Positions 45,788 to 53,812 of a stretch of 64,000 bases of DNA are shown in pieces. The translations under genes and the position numbers were made by a program. The notes under the pieces were generated by a model that was not told the origin of the DNA, searched no databases, and saw nothing but the letters and a program-made list of their open reading frames with translations. Numbering within the stretch: position 1 is the first letter of the stretch; each line of letters opens with the position of its first letter. The DNA comes from Pedobacter sp. BAL39 (GTDB taxonomy: Bacteria; Bacteroidota; Bacteroidia; Sphingobacteriales; Sphingobacteriaceae). The stretch covers positions 62,001-126,000 of the forward strand of contig NZ_ABCM01000016.1 in the NCBI RefSeq assembly GCF_000170795.1, written 5' to 3'.

Positions 45788-46588
45788 TTAAACGGCGTTT
45801 TCTGATGATTTCTCTTCGGAAACGACATGTTTTACAGGGAAGTTGAATAACCATGAAGTAATCACAGGTATCACGAACACCGCTACAGTAAAGATGGACA
45901 CAAACAAGTCTGTTTTTTCTCCTTCGATGAGGTGTGACACCGTAGACTCCGGGTAGAAATGCGTAAATATAGAGGAAGTCAGTTTGATGCCGAGGACACC
46001 GATCACGATAAAAGCAACAGTTTCGAGAAAAGGAAACTTCTCCATTAGTTTTACAAATCCCTGGGCAACGAACCTCATTGCCAGGATGCCGATAAATACG
46101 CCGATATAAATCAGCCAGATGTGTTCTGTGAATGCAACCGCAGCAAAGACATTATCAATAGAGAATGCAAGATCCATTACTTCTACCAGGGCAACGGTTG
46201 CCCAGAAGTTGCCGACCAGGCCAACGGTAGATTTGTAGATCCAGCTTTTGCTTTTGTCAATTTCCTCTTCATGCTCATCTCCTTTGGATTTTTTCTTCAT
46301 AAAATAGTCCAGTGCCAGGTATAGCAGGTATAGTCCACCAAGCGGCTTTAACCACCAGATTTTAACCAACCAGGCAGCAAGCAACAGACAGATGCCACGA
46401 AAGATATAAGCGCCAATAATACCATACTTCAAGGCTTTGTCGCGCTGGTCTTTGGGCAGGTCCATGACCATCGTTGCCAGCACTGCGGCATTATCGACCG
46501 AGAGCAGACTCTCTATAACAATTAAATTCAGGATAATAAGGAGGCCGGCCTGAATGTCCTCTCCCAAGATAGTGTGTAAAAAATCCAT
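45788..46588 (-). CDS. TerC-family integral membrane protein
   Basis: 266 residues with about seven membrane helices. The family's acidic membrane motifs are present: LIVIESLLSVDNAAVLATMV near the start and DLAFSIDNVFAAVAFTEH in the middle, with the paired Asp-Asn. TerC proteins are linked to tellurite resistance and to metal (Mn) loading or export of exoenzymes. It is divergent from the Gfo/Idh/MocA gene. Confidence 0.93.
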   Translation of the reverse strand: MDFLHTILGEDIQAGLLIILNLIVIESLLSVDNAAVLATMVMDLPKDQRDKALKYGIIGAYIFRGICLLLAAWLVKIWWLKPLGGLYLLYLALDYFMKKKSKGDEHEEEIDKSKSWIYKSTVGLVGNFWATVALVEVMDLAFSIDNVFAAVAFTEHIWLIYIGVFIGILAMRFVAQGFVKLMEKFPFLETVAFIVIGVLGIKLTSSIFTHFYPESTVSHLIEGEKTDLFVSIFTVAVFVIPVITSWLFNFPVKHVVSEEKSSENAV

Positions 46589-46624
46589 TGATAGGTGATG
46601 AAAAGTGTTGATTGTTTATTATGG

Positions 46625-46661
46625 GTTGTGTGTTACAGGAACGGTGAAGTTGTGTGTTACA
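46625..46661. repeat. 13-bp direct repeat upstream of terC
   Basis: GTTGTGTGTTACA occurs at 46625-46637 and 46649-46661, a 24-bp period. It lies 37-73 bp upstream of the TerC start (46588, minus strand), a position suited to a transcription-factor site. It is not part of any recognised element. Confidence 0.6.
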
Positions 46662-46785
46662 CATTGCAAAAATACAATTCTTCAGCATACGGCCCCGATA
46701 ATTTTCAGCAGAAATTTAAACCAACAGGCGCTGAAATTGTTTAGTCAGCAAACAGATCTTCTCATACCAAATAAAACCTGTTACC

Positions 46786-47907
46786 ATGAATACACGCCGC
46801 GACTTCCTCCAGCTATTTGCCGCCTCAGCGGTAACACTGCCACTCACGCCACTGTCCACCTTAGCTCATGAAATGAGCATCATTGAAGAAAAGTATGAAG
46901 GACCGGTTTTACAGGTCGCGATTATGGGATTGGGGAACTATGGTGGCACGGTGGCCAAGGCGATGCAGGGCTGCAAAAAGGCCAGGCTCACGGGACTGAT
47001 CAGTGGCACTCCTGCGAAACTTAAGGAATGGCAGGCTACGTATAACATCTCCCCAAAAAACTGTTACAACTACGAGAACTTCGATCAGATCAAAAACAAC
47101 CCTGACATCGATGCTGTATACATCATCACGCCAAATGCGCTGCACATGGAGCAGGCGATCCGTGTGGCGAAGGCCGGCAAACATGTCATCTGTGAAAAGC
47201 CCATGGCACTCAACGCCGCTGAAGGCCAGCGGATGATCGAGGCCTGCAGTAAAGCTGGTGTCAGCCTGCTGGTGGGCTACCGCATGCACTTTGAGCCCAA
47301 AACACTCGAGGTCATCAGAATGAGGAAAAATGGCGATTTTGGAAAGGTGTTGTTCTTCCAGGGGCAGTCTGGATTCAACATCGGCGACCCGAAGCAATGG
47401 CGCCTGAATAAGGCGCTTTCCGGTGGCGGCTCCCTGATGGACATCGGCATCTATTCCATCAATGGCGCCCGTTATATGGTGGGAGAAGATCCGATATGGG
47501 TTACCGCACAGGAAACCAAAACACAACCCGAGCGGTTCGGCGAAGGGGTGGATGAGACCATACAGTTCCAGCTGGGTTTTCCAAGTGGCGCCGTGGCCTC
47601 CTGCCTGTCTACTTATGCCATGAACCACCTCGACCGGTTTTATCTGAATGGGGAGAAAGGTTTTGCGGAAATGCAGCCATCCACAGGCTATGGCCCAATT
47701 AAGGGCCGTACACACAAAGGAGAACTCACACAGCCCCACCAGAGTCACCAGATGGTGCAGATGGAAGAAATGGCTGACATCATCATCAATGCGCAGACGC
47801 CCACTGTCGCCGTCGACGGCGCCGAAGCGCTAAAAGACCTGAAGATCATTGACGCCATTTATGAGGCCTGCCGTACCGGAAAAAAAGTGACACTTCAGCT
47901 CGGTTAA
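46786..47907 (+). CDS. Gfo/Idh/MocA-family NAD(P)-dependent oxidoreductase, exported via Tat
   Basis: 373 residues. N-terminal twin-arginine signal MNTRRDFLQLFAASAVTLPL. Then a Rossmann fold (QVAIMGLGNYGGTVAKAMQG) with the family motif GKHVICEKPMALNAAEG (catalytic Lys of EKP) and a C-terminal alpha/beta domain. Periplasmic members in Bacteroidota often act on sugars or are predicted glycoside-processing oxidoreductases. It ends in a 4-bp convergent overlap with the zinc-finger gene. Confidence 0.92.
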   Translation: MNTRRDFLQLFAASAVTLPLTPLSTLAHEMSIIEEKYEGPVLQVAIMGLGNYGGTVAKAMQGCKKARLTGLISGTPAKLKEWQATYNISPKNCYNYENFDQIKNNPDIDAVYIITPNALHMEQAIRVAKAGKHVICEKPMALNAAEGQRMIEACSKAGVSLLVGYRMHFEPKTLEVIRMRKNGDFGKVLFFQGQSGFNIGDPKQWRLNKALSGGGSLMDIGIYSINGARYMVGEDPIWVTAQETKTQPERFGEGVDETIQFQLGFPSGAVASCLSTYAMNHLDRFYLNGEKGFAEMQPSTGYGPIKGRTHKGELTQPHQSHQMVQMEEMADIIINAQTPTVAVDGAEALKDLKIIDAIYEACRTGKKVTLQLG

Positions 47908-48173
47908 TATCCTGCCATCTGATCATCAACATAACAATACAGCCAGCGCTCCCCGGGCTCTGAGGAAATGACGACGGGATGTCCTGTAGACCTGCAGTGG
48001 TGTGACATGTGCTGCTCAGAAGAAGAGTCGCAGCACAAGGTTTTCTGACACGTCTGGCAGGTGCGCAGGTGCAGCCATGTGGTTCCCTGCCCGATGCATT
48101 CTTCACAAACAGCCTCGGCCGCCTGTGTAATGGATTTAATGGCGCTGAGGTGCGCACAGATCTGTTCGTTCAT
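47904..48173 (-). CDS. UBP-type zinc-finger protein
   Basis: 89 residues, almost all one zf-UBP domain. Zinc ligands appear in the order VCEECIGQG, LRTCQTCQKTLCCD, HMSHHCRSTGHPVV and WLYCYVDD. In eukaryotes this finger binds ubiquitin C-termini; bacterial members are small, often encoded beside a thioredoxin-reductase-like flavoprotein, as here (5 bp spacing). The bacterial role is unknown. The stop overlaps the oppositely oriented oxidoreductase gene by 4 bp. Confidence 0.9.
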   Translation of the reverse strand: MNEQICAHLSAIKSITQAAEAVCEECIGQGTTWLHLRTCQTCQKTLCCDSSSEQHMSHHCRSTGHPVVISSEPGERWLYCYVDDQMAGY

Positions 48174-48178
48174 AAGTT

Positions 48179-49384
48179 TTATAATTTAGCTAAGTACTGG
48201 TGAACCTGCGTCACCGCCATCGCCCCCTCTCCAACTGCTGAGGCCACACGTTTTACGGAATTAAACCGTACATCGCCGGCGGCAAAAGACCCTGGCACAC
48301 TTGTTTCCAGATGGTAAGGATGCCTGTCCAGATCCCAGCATGACTGGTACTTATCCAGCCCGAGCAGGTCGCTACCTGTATACAGGTAGCCATTGACATC
48401 CCTGCAGATTGCCGTTTCCGATGCCCATTCTGTATTTGGCTTCCCACCGATACAGATGAAGAGCTTGGAGGTCTCATACCATATTTCTGTGCCTTCCTCA
48501 GTATTGCTGATCCTTATGCGTTCCAATAGCTCATCACCTTCCAGCGCCGTCACCTGTGAATGGTACAGCACATGGATGTTTTCGATGGAGTTGATGCGCT
48601 TGACCAGGTATTCCGATAGAGTATCTGCCAGACAGCCGCGACGGATGACCATAAAGACCCGTTTGGCAAATTTCGAAAAGAAGGAAGCAGCCTGGCCCGC
48701 AGAGTTACCACCCCCTACGATAAAAAGGTCTTTATCCTGGCAGAAGTTCGCTTCACTTGCCCCTGCCCCGTAGTAAACACCTTTATGAAAAAAGCGGTCT
48801 TCACCTTCCAGGTTCAGGCGGGCATACTCCACTCCTGTCGCGCAGATGTTTGCTTTGGCAACCAGCTGCTCGCCGTTGGAAAAATCCACATGAATGCGGT
48901 TGTCGTAGAAGGTACCTTTTACCCCTTCCCGGAGCAGGAGGATCTCTACGCCAAACTTCAGTGCCTGTTGCCTGGCCCGCTCCGCAAGCTCTGCTCCGGA
49001 GATCCCATCCGGAAAGCCCATATAGTTCTCTATCAGCGAGCTTGTGCCTGCCTGTCCGCCAATGGCCTCGCGCTCAATAAGGACAGTCTTGAGCCCTTCA
49101 GATGCCGCATATACTGCAGCACTTAATCCGGCAGGGCCTGCACCATAAATGGACAGGTCATACTCTTTATATTTGGGCTTGTTGATCCAGCCGAGGTTCT
49201 GGGCAATTTGCTCCAGCGTAGGATTGACCAGCAGCTGGCCGTCAGGAAATTCAATGCTCGGTTGTTTGTCTGCGCTGTGGTTAAGGTCGATCCATTCAAA
49301 CGCTACAACACTTCTTTTGAGAAAATCCCGGATCGGATAGAGTTCCGGTGCATCAGCATTCCCATATAACTTCAGTTTTTTCAT
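48179..49384 (-). CDS. Thioredoxin-reductase-like FAD/NAD(P)H flavoprotein lacking the CxxC pair
   Basis: 401 residues. The N-terminal about 75 residues (MKKLKLYGNADAPELYPIRD) look glutaredoxin-like but without an active-site Cys. The FAD domain begins LSIYGAGPAGLSAAVYAA, and the NAD(P)H-binding motif is FIVGGGNSAGQAASFFSK. Where thioredoxin reductases have the redox CxxC the sequence is YYGAGASEANFC, so it cannot reduce thioredoxin the usual way. It heads an operon with the UBP zinc-finger gene and is preceded by a sigma-54-like promoter and an activator palindrome. Confidence 0.88.
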   Translation of the reverse strand: MKKLKLYGNADAPELYPIRDFLKRSVVAFEWIDLNHSADKQPSIEFPDGQLLVNPTLEQIAQNLGWINKPKYKEYDLSIYGAGPAGLSAAVYAASEGLKTVLIEREAIGGQAGTSSLIENYMGFPDGISGAELAERARQQALKFGVEILLLREGVKGTFYDNRIHVDFSNGEQLVAKANICATGVEYARLNLEGEDRFFHKGVYYGAGASEANFCQDKDLFIVGGGNSAGQAASFFSKFAKRVFMVIRRGCLADTLSEYLVKRINSIENIHVLYHSQVTALEGDELLERIRISNTEEGTEIWYETSKLFICIGGKPNTEWASETAICRDVNGYLYTGSDLLGLDKYQSCWDLDRHPYHLETSVPGSFAAGDVRFNSVKRVASAVGEGAMAVTQVHQYLAKL

Positions 49385-49417
49385 AAAAGGACCATCATGG
49401 TAATATCAACCTAAAGA

Positions 49418-49432
49418 TCAAAGCATCTTCCA
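49418..49432 (-). promoter_or_regulatory. Predicted sigma-54 promoter of the flavoprotein/UBP operon
   Basis: Minus-strand TGGAAGATGCTTTGA, with GG and the second G of the -12 box at sigma-54 spacing (10 nt between GG and the -12 dinucleotide). GG lies 46 bp upstream of the ATG at 49384. The activator palindrome is centred 72 bp further upstream. The -12 GC is replaced by GA, so the match is imperfect. Confidence 0.55.
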
Positions 49433-49486
49433 AAGATCAACACTCTGAATTACAATACATTATTTGCCTCAGGATTGTTTTAATCT

Positions 49487-49509
49487 CACGAAATACCGTG
49501 AATTTATGA
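49487..49509. promoter_or_regulatory. Activator site (UAS) copy 1
   Basis: CACGA-AATA-CCGTG-AATT-TATGA: three half-sites with 4-bp spacers, the same layout as copy 2 at 51930. The core (49496-49509) is centred 72 bp upstream of the -24 GG at 49431-49430. It also lies upstream of the plus-strand small gene at 49579. Confidence 0.65.
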
Positions 49510-49578
49510 TTCGCAGGAAATGAAAAAACATACTGGCTTACAGTTTATTATGATTATTTTTATCATAAAAAAACAACC

Positions 49579-49755
49579 ATGATTGATCCGGAAAAAGAAG
49601 AATTATCAGAAGACAAAGAGGATGCGCTGACCAGCGAAGAGGATGTCCTCAACAGAAAAGAGACCATCAGTGATGAGATGGCCGCGGAGCACGACAAAGA
49701 CCTGCTGGACCAGGCTGACCGTTCTTCAAGGTCTTCTTACGAACTTGACATTTAA
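49579..49755 (+). CDS. Small acidic hypothetical protein
   Basis: 58 residues, very acidic: MIDPEKEELSEDKEDALTSE, then DVLNRKETISDEMAAEHDKD and SSRSSYELDI. No hydrophobic segment; likely disordered. The ATG follows ACAACC and a 7-bp inverted repeat TTATGAT/ATCATAA (49548-49568). It lies opposite the flavoprotein operon in a region containing an activator palindrome. No family recognised. Confidence 0.6.
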   Translation: MIDPEKEELSEDKEDALTSEEDVLNRKETISDEMAAEHDKDLLDQADRSSRSSYELDI

Positions 49756-49767
49756 TCGTTAACATTG

Positions 49768-49825
49768 CCATACCTTAATCGTTGCGTCGCTGAAAGTTTG
49801 CGGTCCCGCCACGAATAAGGTATGG
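49768..49825. repeat. Inverted repeat at a convergent gene junction
   Basis: CCATACCTTA (49768-49777) and TAAGGTATGG (49816-49825) are perfect reverse complements around a 38-nt loop that contains a smaller GCGG/CCGC stem. It fills the gap between the small acidic gene (ends 49755) and the sigma-54 activator gene (ends 49826). It may act as a terminator, although no long T-run follows. Confidence 0.6.
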
Positions 49826-51820
49826 TTAAAAATGATGCTGCCTGCTCAGCCCAAGCTTCTTGATCTTGGAATTTAATGTCGTGGCAGGCACGCCCAATAA
49901 CTTCGCCGCACCATTTTTACCGGAAATCTTACCATTACACAATCGCAGCACCGAGAAGATGTGGTCGCGTTCATTCTGAGCGATGGTCTTGATCTCCGTC
50001 TGGCCGCTACCATCAGTGGCCATCACCTGATGTGCCGCAGGAATGTCCAGATCGCGGATCAGTGTTCCTTCAGTCAGGATCACCTGGCGCTCTATCAGGT
50101 GTTCGAGTTCCCTGATGTTGCCTGGCCACCGATACTTCATCATTGCCGACATCACCTTTTGAGAAAAGCCCGATATCTTTTTACCGGATTTCATCTTATA
50201 ACGCTCCAGAAAGAAATTAGCCAGCAGGGGAATGTCCGCTCTGCGGTCCCGCAGGGAAGGAAGAGAAATGGGAAACACGTTGAGCCTGTAGTAAAGATCC
50301 ATCCTGAACCTACCGGCCTCCACTTCATCAAGAAGGTTTCTGTTGGTGGCGGCGATGACCCTTACATCTACGCTGATGGTGCCGCTGCCGCCTATCCGTT
50401 CAAATTCTTTCTCCTGGAGCACGCGGAGCAGCTTGACCTGCAGGTCAAGCGATAGTTCTCCGATTTCATCCAGAAAGATGGTACTTTGGTCGGCCAGCTC
50501 AAACTTGCCGGTCCGCCTGTCTGTGGCGCCGGTAAAACTGCCCTTTTCATGACCAAATAATTCCGACTCAATCAGGTTTGCCGGTATTGCCGCACAGTTG
50601 ATGCGCACCATCTGCCGCTCTGCCCTGTCGGACGCCTGATGTATAGCACCAGCAATCAGTTCCTTTCCCACTCCGGTTTCACCCAGGATCAGCACTGTTG
50701 CTGTTGAGGGAGCCACCTGCCCCATCAGGTTAAACACCTCCTGCATCTGCGGGCTTCCGCCAACAATTTCGGGAAAAGCATATTCCAGGCGATCCTGCGC
50801 AGTTAAAGGAAAAAAGGCTGTTCCCGCCGCCAGCTCCTGCCGGTAGCGGAGGTTATTCAGCGCCAGCGTCAGTTGAGCAGCAATTGCCCCTATCAGTTCG
50901 AGTAAGGGGGCAGACTGTTCTTTATTTTTTAACCTCAGGTAGAGCAAGCCCAACAATGCTGTATCCTGGTACATTGCTGTACCCACTACCACGTCATCAT
51001 GCGCTTCGACCAGCCATTCCGAAAGTACCGGAACCGAGCGCATGTCTCTGGCAGGGATGATCACGGGAACTCCCGCAGAAATGACGTTATCGAACACGGC
51101 ATGTTCAGCGATGTGATCTACCGGGTAAATGAGCAGATGATCCGCAATGAAGGAAAATTGCAGGAGCTGTCGCCCGACCACCTCCTCCAGCTGAACCTCA
51201 TCTGACACCAACAAAAGCGCATTGCTCAGCGCAATTAGTGCAGCATAATGAGGAACACCCCTATCTTCTTCCACATTGTCTGTGACCAGATGGGCAGGCA
51301 TCTGCAGCGCAGGCAGTTTACTGTCTACCAGCTCCGCAAGTAAATCTGCAAGGGTACAGCAAAAGGACATCCCCTCCTGGCTCAGGTGTTTATCGTCATT
51401 GTGCAGTTCCAGCGTGCCCAGGATCATGTTGTTGATCTCCAGTGGGATATAACAATGATATTTGTACTGCAGCCCCTGCTGTGATACACAATGGTTTTCT
51501 CCATATCCGTCTACCCACTCGTCATGCGACTTGAGCACCGGAAACTGATAACCAGCTATTTCCGCAGTAATTCCGGACAAGCCCAATGATTTCGTCATGA
51601 CCTCAACATTGCGCATTCCGTTCACAGGAGGCACAGAACAATACATATTTCTGATGTATTCCAGCTTTTCATCGTAGAGCACCAGGGCTACACAATCTAT
51701 CGAAAACAACGGACACAGCTTGCGCACCAGCACCTCCAGAAATTCACGTAGGTTAAAGCTGTGATCAAAGGCGCCCAAGCCTATGGTGGCGGTGGCAAAT
51801 TCGGTTTGTTGGTTTTTCAT
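49826..51820 (-). CDS. Sigma-54-dependent activator (two GAF-like domains, AAA+, Fis-type HTH)
   Basis: 664 residues. Two GAF-like sensor regions (about 20-170 and 195-345) precede the AAA+ domain (about 370-595): Walker A ILGETGVGKE, sigma-54 contact loop GSFTGA, Walker B FLDEIGEL, arginine-finger region FRMDLYYRLNVFPI. The C-terminal HTH (KNGAAKLLGVPATTLNSKIK) is almost the same as in the activator at 61517. It has its own predicted sigma-54 promoter and palindrome, so it may be autoregulated. GAF domains suggest control by a small ligand. Confidence 0.95.
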   Translation of the reverse strand: MKNQQTEFATATIGLGAFDHSFNLREFLEVLVRKLCPLFSIDCVALVLYDEKLEYIRNMYCSVPPVNGMRNVEVMTKSLGLSGITAEIAGYQFPVLKSHDEWVDGYGENHCVSQQGLQYKYHCYIPLEINNMILGTLELHNDDKHLSQEGMSFCCTLADLLAELVDSKLPALQMPAHLVTDNVEEDRGVPHYAALIALSNALLLVSDEVQLEEVVGRQLLQFSFIADHLLIYPVDHIAEHAVFDNVISAGVPVIIPARDMRSVPVLSEWLVEAHDDVVVGTAMYQDTALLGLLYLRLKNKEQSAPLLELIGAIAAQLTLALNNLRYRQELAAGTAFFPLTAQDRLEYAFPEIVGGSPQMQEVFNLMGQVAPSTATVLILGETGVGKELIAGAIHQASDRAERQMVRINCAAIPANLIESELFGHEKGSFTGATDRRTGKFELADQSTIFLDEIGELSLDLQVKLLRVLQEKEFERIGGSGTISVDVRVIAATNRNLLDEVEAGRFRMDLYYRLNVFPISLPSLRDRRADIPLLANFFLERYKMKSGKKISGFSQKVMSAMMKYRWPGNIRELEHLIERQVILTEGTLIRDLDIPAAHQVMATDGSGQTEIKTIAQNERDHIFSVLRLCNGKISGKNGAAKLLGVPATTLNSKIKKLGLSRQHHF

Positions 51821-51859
51821 GTTGACTATACTTACAGGTATTTGACAATATCGCGGTAT

Positions 51860-51874
51860 CCAAAGGTCATGCCA
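51860..51874 (-). promoter_or_regulatory. Predicted sigma-54 promoter of the activator gene
   Basis: Minus-strand TGGCATGACCTTTGG, the best -24 match of the four (consensus TGGCAC-N5-TTGC). GG lies about 52 bp upstream of the ATG at 51820 and 73 bp from the palindrome centre at 51945.5. Confidence 0.62.
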
Positions 51875-51929
51875 ACAAACATAACTAATTAATTATCAAT
51901 ATAATAAGAAACACCCATCTCTTCATCCT

Positions 51930-51952
51930 CACGATATTTCGTGAATCCACGA
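51930..51952. promoter_or_regulatory. Activator site (UAS) copy 2, strongest
   Basis: CACGA-TATT-TCGTG-AATC-CACGA: both overlapping palindromes are perfect. Another CACGA stands at 51961-51965. It lies in the 181-bp gap between the alpha/beta hydrolase end and the activator start. Confidence 0.7.
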
Positions 51953-52001
51953 GTTCAAGACACGAAATAGAGCGGTTTGATGACGGAAGGGAGCTCTGAA
52001 T

Positions 52002-52997
52002 TCATTGGAGATATTTATTCAGTTCTGCCGCTGCATGTCTGAACAATGTTTTCACCTGAGGGAGTTCAGCCAGTGGATTCAGCAATCCAAAGTCATGGAT
52101 CATACCATTGTAACGCACAGTAGTTACGGTTACGCCTGCTTCATCCAGTTTGCGGCCGAAGGCCTCCCCTTCATCACGCAGGACATCAGCTTCAGCCACC
52201 TGGATGAGCGTAGGGGGAAATCCTTTCAGCTGTTTTAGCGTGGCATTGATCGGTGAAGCATAGATTTCCTGTCGCTGCGCCTCATCCTTGGTGTAATGAT
52301 TGTACATCCACTTCATCAGCGGCGTTGTCAGGAATCGGTCTTTACCAAAACGTTCATAAGACTCATTGTCAAATTCGGCAGCTACGATGGGCCAGAACAG
52401 CACGAGGCCCTTGATGATCGGACCATTGTTTTCCAGGGCTTTAAGTGCAGTTACTGCCGCCATGTTTCCACCCACGCTGTTGCCAACTATGGCGAGACGA
52501 TTGCCATCGACATGAATCTCCGCACCATGTTGTGCCACCCATTTTGTTGCCGCATAAATTTCATTGACTGCCTGCGGATATCGTGCTTCCGGCGACCGTG
52601 TGTAGTTCAGGAAAATCCCGGCAGCACCCGTCAGCAGTACTAAGTCCCTCAACATCCTTTTGTGCGTAGGATAGTCACCCAGCACCCATCCTCCCCCATG
52701 GACAAATACAAATGCAGGTAAGTTACCTGTCGCGCCCACAGGACGCACCACATTGATCCTCAGCGCATAACCATCAGCAACAATCTCCCGCTCCATTTCG
52801 CTGATTCCTGAATAGTCGAATGTAACAGCGGCCTGGATTGCCGACAATGCTTCCCGGGCATCTTTAACCGGCAATGTCTCCAGTCCCGCGGCACCTGAGT
52901 TGATGCTGGCGAGGAATTTCTTTACCGATGATGAAATTGCAGGATCATTGGCAACTTCAGGAACAGTTAACCATATGTTTTCGAGTTCTTGGTTCAT
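52002..52997 (-). CDS. Alpha/beta hydrolase of the hormone-sensitive-lipase type
   Basis: 331 residues, no signal peptide. Oxyanion motif FVFVHGGGWVLGDYPTHKR, nucleophile Ser in AIVGNSVGGNMAA, acid Asp in LIQVAEADVLRDEGEAF and base His in YNGMIHDFGLL: a complete family IV esterase triad. It probably hydrolyses small carboxylic esters. It follows the TMEM175 gene by 192 bp that contain its own palindrome and sigma-54-like promoter. Confidence 0.93.
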   Translation of the reverse strand: MNQELENIWLTVPEVANDPAISSSVKKFLASINSGAAGLETLPVKDAREALSAIQAAVTFDYSGISEMEREIVADGYALRINVVRPVGATGNLPAFVFVHGGGWVLGDYPTHKRMLRDLVLLTGAAGIFLNYTRSPEARYPQAVNEIYAATKWVAQHGAEIHVDGNRLAIVGNSVGGNMAAVTALKALENNGPIIKGLVLFWPIVAAEFDNESYERFGKDRFLTTPLMKWMYNHYTKDEAQRQEIYASPINATLKQLKGFPPTLIQVAEADVLRDEGEAFGRKLDEAGVTVTTVRYNGMIHDFGLLNPLAELPQVKTLFRHAAAELNKYLQ

Positions 52998-53069
52998 GAT
53001 GATGTTTAATAGTTTAGGTAATTCTCATTAATCAAAACCCCGCATCACCGAAGCAGGTACTATAGATGG

Positions 53070-53084
53070 CCAAAGAAAAAGCCA
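53070..53084 (-). promoter_or_regulatory. Predicted sigma-54 promoter of the hydrolase gene
   Basis: Minus-strand TGGCTTTTTCTTTGG. GG lies 85 bp upstream of the ATG at 52997 and 71 bp from the palindrome centre at 53153.5. The -12 GC is GG. Confidence 0.55.
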
Positions 53085-53146
53085 AAAGACAAACACCTGA
53101 AATACAGACAACTAAAATATAAGTCATCTTTTACTATGACTTTATT

Positions 53147-53160
53147 TCGTGAATTTATGA
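53147..53160. promoter_or_regulatory. Activator site (UAS) copy 3
   Basis: TCGTG-AATT-TATGA, preceded by the same TATT spacer as copy 2 (53143-53146). The second half-site is degraded (3 of 5 bases). It lies between the TMEM175-like gene and the hydrolase gene. Confidence 0.55.
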
Positions 53161-53189
53161 ATGCTGCATCATGTTTTAGCCGGGTAAAA

Positions 53190-53801
53190 CTACTGCAGCT
53201 CGATCTTCTTAGAAGATACCGCCCAGAAGCACCAGAGCAACACGCAGATGCCCAGTGCAGTCAGCGGGTAGAAGAAGGAAAGGCCGAAGGCAAGCAGGTA
53301 TGTGGGCAGTCCATACAGATAATTTTGTTGGAGCTTTACGATGGCAGCATCCGTCAACTCAGGCCTCAGCAGTGAGCGATCGCGGCTGGCCAGATACCAG
53401 AGCAGGTTGTAAGCAAGATTTACCAATACAAACATCCCCGTGTAGACCGATATGGCCGCCTGTGCGGAGGGCGTGAGCAGGAAGCGGGCCAGCAGGGCGC
53501 TTGGATAGGAAACCAGGGAGGCCAGAAACAAGATGATGCCATTGGCAAACATGATGGCCGTATTCCGGCGATAGATCTGTTTGAACACTTTATGATGATT
53601 GGCCCACATGATGAAAATACTGAAAAAGGAAATGATGAAAGCGAAGTAACCGGGCCACTGTTTACTCAGTTCTTGCATCAGCAGCTTTGGATCGCGACCA
53701 TCGCTGAGCTCCGGAACATGAAGTTCCAGAACCAGCAAGGTGATGGCGATGGCAAATACACCATCGCTAAAGGCTTCAATACGGGCAGTTTCTTTTTCCA
53801 T
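53190..53801 (-). CDS. TMEM175-like (DUF1211) membrane protein
   Basis: 203 residues from ATG 53801; a TTG at 53816 would add five residues and overlap the previous stop by 4 bp. The signature RIEAFSDGVFAIAITLLVLE in helix 1 is the potassium-selectivity motif of TMEM175/DUF1211 channels. About six membrane helices are predicted, as in bacterial homologues. It follows the dioxygenase gene by 11 bp. Confidence 0.92.
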   Translation of the reverse strand: MEKETARIEAFSDGVFAIAITLLVLELHVPELSDGRDPKLLMQELSKQWPGYFAFIISFFSIFIMWANHHKVFKQIYRRNTAIMFANGIILFLASLVSYPSALLARFLLTPSAQAAISVYTGMFVLVNLAYNLLWYLASRDRSLLRPELTDAAIVKLQQNYLYGLPTYLLAFGLSFFYPLTALGICVLLWCFWAVSSKKIELQ

Positions 53802-53812
53802 ACCGATGATGA

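Noticed and set aside
46909..47748. A 279-codon minus-strand open frame
   Set aside because: It is the shadow of the Gfo/Idh/MocA gene; the plus-strand protein has a Tat signal and the EKP motif.
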